Positions 57,612 through 64,000 of a stretch of 64,000 nt of DNA are shown here, piece after piece (position 1 is the first letter of the stretch; each line of letters starts with the position of its first letter). This DNA comes from Paraburkholderia fungorum. Lineage in GTDB: Bacteria > Pseudomonadota > Gammaproteobacteria > Burkholderiales > Burkholderiaceae. The position numbers were made by a program, and so were the translations under genes. Where the stretch lies: positions 2,914,001 to 2,978,000 of the forward strand of contig NZ_FNKP01000001.1 in NCBI RefSeq assembly GCF_900099835.1. The letters run 5' to 3'. Below the pieces are notes generated by a model that did not search any database, was not told where the DNA came from, and saw nothing but the letters and a program-made list of their open reading frames with translations.

Positions 57612-58724
57612 TTACGCGGTAGCGAGCGTCTTTTCGAGCGCCGCGAGGAATGCTGCGTTTTCTTCCGGCAGGCCGATCGTGATGCGCAGCCATTGCGACA
57701 ACCCGTAATTGCCGACCGGACGCACGATCACCCCCTGCTTCAACAACGCCAGATTCACGCGATTGCCGGCCGCATCGTCGTTGCCGACACGCACCAGCAC
57801 GAAGTTGCCATCCGACGGCACGTATTCGAGGCCGAGCTTGTCGAATGCGTCAGTCAACAGCCGATAGCCTTGCGCGTTAAGCGACGCACTCTTCTCGAGG
57901 AACGCCTTGTCGTTCAACGCGGCGATTGCAGCCGCCTGTGCCAGCGTGTTCACGTTGAACGGTTGACGCAGGCGGTTCAGCAGATCGGTCAGTTCAGTTT
58001 GCGCGATTGCAAAGCCGACGCGCAGACCAGCCAGCCCAAACGCCTTCGAGAACGTGCGCGACACCAGCAGATTCGGATAACGGCGCACCCACGCAATCGA
58101 GTCGTAGCGCTTTTCTTCCGGCAGATATTCGGTGTACGCCTCGTCGAGCACCACGACGACGTGAAGCGGCACCTTGTCGAGAAACGCCTCGAGCTTTGCG
58201 CCTTCGATAAACGTGCCAGTCGGGTTATTCGGATTCGCGACGAAAACGAGGCGAGTGTCGTCGGTGATTGCGGCAAGTATTGCGTCGAGGTCGTGACCAT
58301 ACTTGACGGCCGGCACGACGATCGCGCGGGCGCCAACGCCTTGCGTGGCGAGCGCGTAGACCGCGAACGAATACTGCGAAAAGACGATCGACTGACCCTT
58401 TTCCACGAACGCATGCGCAGCGATTTCGAGAATGTCGTTGCTGCCGTTGCCCAGCGTGACCCACTCGGCCGGCACGTCGTAGCGCTCGCTCAGCGCGGCC
58501 TTCAACTCGAAACCATTCGAGTCCGGGTAGCGGCCGAGTTCGCTGGCGGCCTGCACCATCGCGTTTTTCGCCGACTCGGGCATGCCGAGCGGATTTTCGT
58601 TCGACGCCAGCTTCACGATGGTCGCTTCGTCCAGACCGAACTCGCGGGCCACTTCCGAAATCGGCTTGCCGGCGATGTAAGGCGCGATCGCGCGCACGTA
58701 AGAAGGACCGAAAGACGCTGTCAT
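57612..58724 (-). CDS. hisC: Histidinol-phosphate aminotransferase HisC (PLP aminotransferase)
   Basis: 370 residues. PLP lysine in SRTFSKAFGLAGLRVGF, LASNENPLGMPESA and FVANPNNPTGT, and C-terminal arginine in LRITIGLPEEN. Acts in histidine synthesis; in this chromosomal setting it may also serve aromatic amino acid transamination (inference). It lies between pheA and tyrA. Confidence 0.94.
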   Translation of the reverse strand: MTASFGPSYVRAIAPYIAGKPISEVAREFGLDEATIVKLASNENPLGMPESAKNAMVQAASELGRYPDSNGFELKAALSERYDVPAEWVTLGNGSNDILEIAAHAFVEKGQSIVFSQYSFAVYALATQGVGARAIVVPAVKYGHDLDAILAAITDDTRLVFVANPNNPTGTFIEGAKLEAFLDKVPLHVVVVLDEAYTEYLPEEKRYDSIAWVRRYPNLLVSRTFSKAFGLAGLRVGFAIAQTELTDLLNRLRQPFNVNTLAQAAAIAALNDKAFLEKSASLNAQGYRLLTDAFDKLGLEYVPSDGNFVLVRVGNDDAAGNRVNLALLKQGVIVRPVGNYGLSQWLRITIGLPEENAAFLAALEKTLATA

Positions 58725-58842
58725 GAATATCTCCGAACGACTATGAATTAATGATTGTGCGGCTGGGCGGCGTGTTGTCGCCCGAATGCTGTTGTTTGCG
58801 ACGCGCCTGTGCGCGCCGCCTGTTCCGTGGCTTGCCCGGCGA

Positions 58843-59925
58843 TTACCGGGCGCGCGGATACGACCCGAGTATCTTCAGGAACGCAGCTTTTTCGCCGAGT
58901 TCGACGAGGGCGGCCGACACGGCTGGATCGTCGCGATGACCTTCGACGTCGATATAGAAGTAGTACTCCCACGTGCCGACGCGGGCCGGACGCGACTCGA
59001 AACGCGTCATCGACACGCTGTGGCGCGCGAGCGGCTCCAGAAATTTCACCATTGCACCCGGCTCGTTCACTACCGACACGATCAGCGAAGTCTGGTCATA
59101 ACCGCTGGCGCCAGACGGCTGCTTGCCGATCATCACGAAGCGCGTACGGTTATGCGGATCGTCCTGAATCAGCGCGTTCACCACTTGCAGACCATAGTGG
59201 GTCGCCGCGCGATCGCCGGCGATTGCCGCAACCGTCGGATCTTCCGCGGCCATGCGCGCGGCCTCGGCATTGCTCGACACCGCTTGCCGCTCCAGATGCG
59301 GCGCGTTCGTCGACAACCACCGCTGACACTGCGCCAGCGCCTGCGCATGCGCGCACACGCGCTTCACGCCAATGAGATTGCCGCTCAGCGTCAACAGATT
59401 GTGGTGAATCGGCAAAGCCAGTTCGCCGCCGATCGTGAGCTGCGTTTGCAGCAGCAGATCGAGCGTGCGCGACACCGCGCCTTCGGTCGAATTCTCGACC
59501 GGCACGACGCCGAATTCGGCAGCGCCCGCCTCGACCGAACGAAACACTTCGTCGATCGACGGGCACGGCAAGCCTTCGATCGACTGACCGAAGTACTCGT
59601 GCATCGCCTGCTCGCTATACGTGCCGACCGGCCCGAGATACGCGGCCTTGATGGTCTTTTCGAGCGCGCGGCTCGCCGCCATGATCTCGCGCCAGATCGC
59701 GCTGATGTGCTCGCTCGCGAGCGGCCCTTCGCTCATGTCCTGCAGACGCGCGATCACCTGCTGTTCGCGCTCCGGCCGGAACACCGGCGCGTTGAAATGC
59801 TTCTTGACCTCGCCCACTTCGAGCGCCACCGCGGCGCGCTGGTTGAGGAGCGCGATCAATTGCGCGTCGAGCGCGTCGATGCGCTCGCGCAGAGGTTTGA
59901 GTCGGGTATTAAGTTCGTCGTCCAT
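58843..59925 (-). CDS. pheA: Bifunctional chorismate mutase/prephenate dehydratase
   Basis: 360 residues. N-terminal AroQ helix domain (LRERIDALDAQLIALLNQRAA; residues about 8-90), prephenate dehydratase domain from AAYLGPVGTYSEQAMHEYFG to TRFVMIG, and a C-terminal ACT domain (TSLIVSVVNEPGAMVKFL; phenylalanine feedback; ESRPARVGTWEYYFYID). Order and length are as in P-proteins. The ATG at 59925 is chosen; the upstream extension is rejected. Confidence 0.97.
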   Translation of the reverse strand: MDDELNTRLKPLRERIDALDAQLIALLNQRAAVALEVGEVKKHFNAPVFRPEREQQVIARLQDMSEGPLASEHISAIWREIMAASRALEKTIKAAYLGPVGTYSEQAMHEYFGQSIEGLPCPSIDEVFRSVEAGAAEFGVVPVENSTEGAVSRTLDLLLQTQLTIGGELALPIHHNLLTLSGNLIGVKRVCAHAQALAQCQRWLSTNAPHLERQAVSSNAEAARMAAEDPTVAAIAGDRAATHYGLQVVNALIQDDPHNRTRFVMIGKQPSGASGYDQTSLIVSVVNEPGAMVKFLEPLARHSVSMTRFESRPARVGTWEYYFYIDVEGHRDDPAVSAALVELGEKAAFLKILGSYPRAR

Positions 59926-60003
59926 GCGTGAAAACGGCCCTGCCGGTAGCTGCTGCACAAATGCGTGCTGGAAAGGATACGCACACCTGCCAGTCAATCT
60001 GAC

Positions 60004-61086
60004 TCAGGCGTTACGCTGTTCGAATTCCTTCATGTATTCGACAAGCGCTTTGACGCCTTCGAGCGGGACGGCGTTATAAATCGACGCCCGCATGCCGCCG
60101 ACGGACTTGTGGCCCTTTAGCTGCACCATTCCCCGGGCTTTCGCGCCGGCCAGGAAATCATCGTTGCGCGACTCATCCGCGAGGAAGAACGGTACGTTCA
60201 TTCGCGAGCGCGAGCCACGCTCGACCTTGTTCAGATAGAAGCTGCTCGAATCGATCACGTCGTACAGCAGCTTCGACTTCTCGATATTCAACGCTTCCAT
60301 CGCGGCAAGGCCGCCCTGCTTTTTCAACCACTTGAACACGAGCCCGGCGATGTAAATCGCATAGGTGGGCGGCGTGTTGTACATCGAATTATTCTCGGCG
60401 ACGGTCTTCCATTCGAACGCCGACGGACAGATCGACTGCGCGCGATCGAGCAGATCTTCGCGCACGATCACCACCGTCACGCCGGGCATGCCGATATTTT
60501 TCTGCGCACCGCCGAACAGCACGCCGTATTTGGCGATGTCCATCGGGCGCGACAGGATGTGCGACGACGCATCTGCAACCAGCGGAATGTCGCCGAGGTC
60601 GGGAATCTCGAAGGTCTCGACGCCGTGAATGGTCTCGTTTGTGCACAGATGCACATAAGCCGGATCGTCCGACAGATTCCACTCCGCGCGCGTGGGCGCA
60701 CGCGTGAAACCGTCCGCCGTCTGACCGCTCGCGGCCAGGTGCGCGGCGCCGTACTTCTGCGCTTCCTTGAACGACTTCTGCGACCACGAACCGGTGACGA
60801 CGAAATCTGCACGCGGGTTGGCGCCGAGCAGATTCATCGGCACGATTGCGTTTTCGGCCAGACCGCCGCCTTGCAGGAACAGAATGCGGTGGCTCGCCGG
60901 CACGTCGAGCAACTCACGCAGATTGGTCAGCGCTTCCTCGTGAATCGACATGAATTCTTTGCCGCGATGGCTCATTTCCATCACGCTCATGCCACTGCCC
61001 TGCCAATCGAGCATCTCGTCGGCCGCCTGACGCAGCACTTCTTCAGGCATGGCGGCCGGACCGGGAGAGAAATTAAAGACGCGCAT
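60004..61086 (-). CDS. serC: Phosphoserine aminotransferase
   Basis: 360 residues. Serine and pyridoxine biosynthesis. [37 protein letters not shown], and PLP lysine in [20 protein letters not shown] precedes the ATG. First of the serC-pheA-hisC-tyrA-aroA-cmk block. Confidence 0.97.
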   Translation of the reverse strand: MRVFNFSPGPAAMPEEVLRQAADEMLDWQGSGMSVMEMSHRGKEFMSIHEEALTNLRELLDVPASHRILFLQGGGLAENAIVPMNLLGANPRADFVVTGSWSQKSFKEAQKYGAAHLAASGQTADGFTRAPTRAEWNLSDDPAYVHLCTNETIHGVETFEIPDLGDIPLVADASSHILSRPMDIAKYGVLFGGAQKNIGMPGVTVVIVREDLLDRAQSICPSAFEWKTVAENNSMYNTPPTYAIYIAGLVFKWLKKQGGLAAMEALNIEKSKLLYDVIDSSSFYLNKVERGSRSRMNVPFFLADESRNDDFLAGAKARGMVQLKGHKSVGGMRASIYNAVPLEGVKALVEYMKEFEQRNA

Positions 61087-61420
61087 CGTGAAGTCCTGGA
61101 AGCAGGCGCGAAACAAGAAAGATCGCGCAAAAGTCGGCGAAGGTGGCAACCGGGAAGGTCACCACGATGAAGCAGGCCATGTGAATCTGACGACGCGGGT
61201 TCGTGAGCGCGGATATTCAGAAACGGATTTGCTGCAGCGTTTTTCCGTGTTTCCGCAAATTTCGCGTCGAAAAAGAAAATGGCCGTCTGCGCGTGTGCGC
61301 AAACAGCCATTATCGCATTGTCATCGCCAACCCGCCAAACCCGGCGCGCCGTACAACCTGTCTGGCACGCCCTTCAAATAGCGGTCTGCGCGATGTCAGC
61401 GCAGCCTTTCGACCTGGTGC
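61087..61420. other. Intergenic region upstream of serC
   Basis: 334 bases without a supported gene. It holds a minus-strand terminator (61278-61311) for the DUF2059 gene and should contain the serC-block promoter. No other element seen. Confidence 0.5.
61271..61311 (-). terminator. Terminator after the DUF2059 gene
   Basis: On the minus strand AATGGC... pairs with ...GCCATT, with an inner TGCGC/GCGCA stem, followed by TTCTTTTT. Confidence 0.75.
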
Positions 61421-62023
61421 TTACTTAGCCGGCTTGACCGCGGCGACTTCCTTGTCTGCCTGGTCACGCGTAGCCTTGATCGATTGCGGCATGTACTTTT
61501 GCATCAAGCCGTTCACGACGTCGCGGCCAACCTGGTCTTGAACCTGGATGAACTTGCGGCCGGTCGGGCTCTTGTAGAACGCCGTCAGATCCTTGATTTC
61601 CGACGTGCTGTAGTACTTCGCGTATGCGTCGTACTGAGCTTGCATCGCGTCCTGACGGAAACCGTCGGTTGCGAACACTTGACCTGCGCCGTCAACCAGC
61701 TTCGGCACGGCGTTCTTTTGCAGAGCCGGGACGGAAGCCTGCTTCTGCTTGTCCGTCATCGACTTGTTTTCGCTCAACGCGTCAGACAGGATGGCCGGAA
61801 CCAGTTGCTTGGCTTGCATTTGCGCGCTGTTGCCGATTGCGCCAACCAGCTTCTGTGCGTCGATTGCGTCCAGCAGGTCCTTGATAGCAGCCTGCTTGGC
61901 CGGATCAACCGGTGCTGCAGCAGCAGCCGGAGCCGCCGGAGCCGGGCTTTGCAGAGCTTGAGCCATAGCGAAGGTCGGCACGAGGGCAGCCAGCAACATC
62001 AGCTGTTTGAATCGTTTTTGCAT
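61421..62023 (-). CDS. Exported DUF2059 protein
   Basis: 200 residues. Signal peptide (MQKRFKQLMLLAALVPTFAMAQA), an Ala/Pro-rich spacer, then a helical DUF2059 domain (AIKDLLDAIDAQKLVGAI, YDAYAKYYSTSEIKDLTAFYKS, TGRKFIQVQDQV). Two ATGs in tandem (62026 and 62023); the second has GGGAG at better spacing. Periplasmic protein of unknown function, between gyrA and serC as in relatives. Confidence 0.87.
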   Translation of the reverse strand: MQKRFKQLMLLAALVPTFAMAQALQSPAPAAPAAAAAPVDPAKQAAIKDLLDAIDAQKLVGAIGNSAQMQAKQLVPAILSDALSENKSMTDKQKQASVPALQKNAVPKLVDGAGQVFATDGFRQDAMQAQYDAYAKYYSTSEIKDLTAFYKSPTGRKFIQVQDQVGRDVVNGLMQKYMPQSIKATRDQADKEVAAVKPAK

Positions 62024-62159
62024 CATTACTCCCTGAGAGAAATTAACTTGAACTGCGCGCTGCGCAGGAGATGCGCGGGACCTATGCAGATCCGGCGCGC
62101 CAATGTTCCTGCGCAGCTTAGCTTTCAACCATTAACTGAGACTGAAACTGCCGACGCGA

Positions 62160-64000
62160 TCAGGCTGCGCCACCGTCTTCACCGCCGCTACCGCCTTCGG
62201 CAGGACCTTCGGCGTCGCCTTCCACATCACCCTCTGCTTCCGCCTCAGCAACCTGTTGCAGACCGGAAAGCTTGGTCCCTTCGTCAAGGCTGATGAGTGT
62301 AACACCTTGGGTTGCGCGGCCCATTTCCCGAATTTCCGACACACGCGTACGGATCAGCACGCCGGTATTGGTGATCAGCATGATCTGCGCTTCCTGATCG
62401 ACCAGCGTGGCGGCGACGACCTTGCCGTTGCGCTCCGAGGTCTGGATGGCGATCATGCCCTTCGTACCGCGCCCGTGACGGGTGTACTCGATGATCGGCG
62501 TACGCTTGCCAAACCCGTTTTCGGTAGCCGTGAGCACCGACTGCTGCTCGTCGCCGGCCACCAGCAACGCGATCACGCTCTGCCCGTCTTCGAGCTGCAT
62601 GCCACGCACACCGCGTGCCTCACGGCCCATCGGACGCACGTCGTTCTCGTCGAAGCGAACCGCCTTGCCGGAATCGGAGAACAGCATGACGTCGTGCTGA
62701 CCGTCGGTGATCGCTGCGCCGATCAGGTAATCGCCGTCATCCAGACCGACCGCAATAATACCTTTGCGCAACACGCGGCCAAAGGCTTCTAGCGGCGTCT
62801 TTTTTACCGTTCCTAACGCGGTGCCCATGAAGACGAATTTGTCGGCCGAAAACTCCTTGACCGGCAAGACAACCGTAATCTTTTCGCCTTCCTGCAACGG
62901 GAAGATATTGATGATCGGACGGCCCCGCGAGTTCCGCGAACCTTGCGGAACTTCATAGACCTTCACGCTATAAACTCGACCGCGATTCGAGAAGCACAGA
63001 ATGTGATCGTGCGTGTTCGCGATGAACAGCGTGTCGATCCAGTCGTCTTCCTTCATCGCCGTGGCCTGCTTGCCGCGCCCACCGCGCTTCTGCGCGCTGT
63101 ATTCGGACAACGGTTGCGACTTCACGTAACCCGCGTGCGACATGGTCACGACCATTTCCTGCGGCGTGATCAGGTCTTCGGTATTCAGTTCGGTAGCGTT
63201 CAGCTCGATCTTCGAGCGGCGCGCGTCGCCGAATTCGGCTTTGATCGACGTAAGTTCGTCGACGATGATGGCCGTGATGCGTTCCGGGCGAGCCAGAATG
63301 TCCAGCAGGTCGGCGATCTGCGCCATCACTTCGCGGTACTCGCCGATGATCTTGTCCTGCTCCAGACCGGTCAGGCGTTGCAGACGCATCTGCAGAATTT
63401 CCTGAGCCTGGGTGTCGGACAAACGGTAGAGACCGTCGGTCTGCATACCGAACGACGGGTTCAGACCGTCAGGACGATAGGCTTCGCGACCGCCGGCCGA
63501 CGCGTTATCCGTCTCGGCGCGCGACAACATTTCGCGCACCAGCGACGAATCCCACGGACGCGCCATCAATTCCTGCTTGGCGATAGGCGGAGTCGGCGCG
63601 GCCTTGATGATCGCGATGAACTCGTCGATATTGGCGAGCGCGACAGCCAGGCCTTCCAGTACGTGACCGCGTTCGCGCGCCTTACGCAGTTCATATACTG
63701 TGCGGCGGGTCAAAACTTCCCGGCGATGCGACAGGAAGCACGCCAGCATTTCCTTCAGGTTCAGCAGCTTCGGCTGGCCGTCGACCAGCGCGACCATGTT
63801 CATGCCGAAGGTGTCCTGAAGCTGGGTCGCCTTATACAGATTGTTGAGAACGACTTCCGGCACTTCGCCGCGCTTCAGCTCGATCACGACGCGCATACCG
63901 CTCTTGTCGGACTCGTCGCGGATGTCGGAAATGCCCTCGAGCTTCTTCTCGTTGACCAGTTCGGCGATGCGTTCCAGCAGCGAACGCTTGTTCACCTGGT
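62160..64000 (-). CDS. gyrA: DNA gyrase subunit A, 5' end beyond the window
   Basis: About 613 C-terminal residues of GyrA are visible; the frame continues past the window end (QVNKRSLLERIAEL), so the GTG near 63995 is internal. Contains the coiled-coil tower part and the six-blade C-terminal pinwheel that wraps DNA, including the GyrA-box QKRGGRG. The tail after about VAEAEA is long and acidic/Gly-rich (EGDVEGDAEGPAEGGSGGED). The DUF2059 gene follows on the same strand. Confidence 0.98.
   Translation of the reverse strand, partial: QVNKRSLLERIAELVNEKKLEGISDIRDESDKSGMRVVIELKRGEVPEVVLNNLYKATQLQDTFGMNMVALVDGQPKLLNLKEMLACFLSHRREVLTRRTVYELRKARERGHVLEGLAVALANIDEFIAIIKAAPTPPIAKQELMARPWDSSLVREMLSRAETDNASAGGREAYRPDGLNPSFGMQTDGLYRLSDTQAQEILQMRLQRLTGLEQDKIIGEYREVMAQIADLLDILARPERITAIIVDELTSIKAEFGDARRSKIELNATELNTEDLITPQEMVVTMSHAGYVKSQPLSEYSAQKRGGRGKQATAMKEDDWIDTLFIANTHDHILCFSNRGRVYSVKVYEVPQGSRNSRGRPIINIFPLQEGEKITVVLPVKEFSADKFVFMGTALGTVKKTPLEAFGRVLRKGIIAVGLDDGDYLIGAAITDGQHDVMLFSDSGKAVRFDENDVRPMGREARGVRGMQLEDGQSVIALLVAGDEQQSVLTATENGFGKRTPIIEYTRHGRGTKGMIAIQTSERNGKVVAATLVDQEAQIMLITNTGVLIRTRVSEIREMGRATQGVTLISLDEGTKLSGLQQVAEAEAEGDVEGDAEGPAEGGSGGEDGGAA

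Overview
The window reads as chromosomal DNA from a high-GC Burkholderiales bacterium, most like Paraburkholderia or Burkholderia sensu lato. The grounds are the protein sequences, the strong G/C third-position bias, the long forms of ThyA, RimM and GyrA, and the block gyrA-serC-pheA-hisC-tyrA-aroA-cmk-rpsA-ihfB-lapAB-ugd-hldA-hldD-cysM. I see no prophage, insertion sequence, CRISPR array, rRNA or tRNA gene. Almost all of it is core genome. The species call is inference from family knowledge, because no search could be run.

Layout. 0-7 kb: the end of fumC, a hot-dog thioesterase, a tiny lipoprotein, an ArsR-type regulator, a large exported FecR/DUF6600 protein with a glutamine-rich repeat tail, and thyA. 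7-17 kb: the accessory centrepiece described below. 17-26 kb: folA, pmbA, darP, mog, orn, an M48 protease, rsgA, a DUF2007/zinc-ribbon protein, a CobD-like protein and a Nudix CoA pyrophosphatase. 26-29 kb: the rpsP-rimM-trmD-rplS operon. 29-34 kb: a sorbosone-dehydrogenase-like protein, a TM2 protein, a radical SAM protein behind a near-perfect LexA box, and a divergent lrp/dadA pair. 34-41 kb: an acyl-CoA dehydrogenase, etfBA and metNIQ. 41-45 kb: a lipase-like hydrolase, an enoyl-CoA hydratase, an HDAC-like deacetylase and mltB. 45-64 kb: cysM, a ComEA-like protein, heptose/UDP-glucuronate/LPS-assembly genes, ihfB, rpsA, cmk, the aromatic/serine/histidine biosynthesis genes, a DUF2059 protein and the 3' part of gyrA.

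The most interesting part is 7.2-17.1 kb, which I read as a divergent Fap-type functional-amyloid secretion locus. Its order is: a short exported protein, a second exported protein, a FapB-like minor subunit, a FapC-like fibril subunit, a FapD-like C39 cysteine peptidase, a FapE-like protein and a FapF-like outer-membrane barrel with an N-terminal coiled coil. FapC carries three copies of an SGN(L/V/I)G(I/V)N(I/V)A-type motif. Two closely related VpsR-like sigma-54 activators flank the operon. One is transcribed away from it and the other is its last gene.

Upstream of the first fap gene lie, in order, a perfect inverted repeat (candidate activator site), an IHF-like site and a -24/-12 promoter match, ending 27 bases before the start codon. 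Two proteins of the operon share a leader-like motif, DDxxLxxQxGxxxGxxM. They may be substrates of the C39 peptidase, whose Cys, His and Asp are all present. A U-tract hairpin at the end of fapB and a 13-bp hairpin just after fapC suggest that subunit amounts are set at RNA level. These mechanisms are inferences and each has a stated test.
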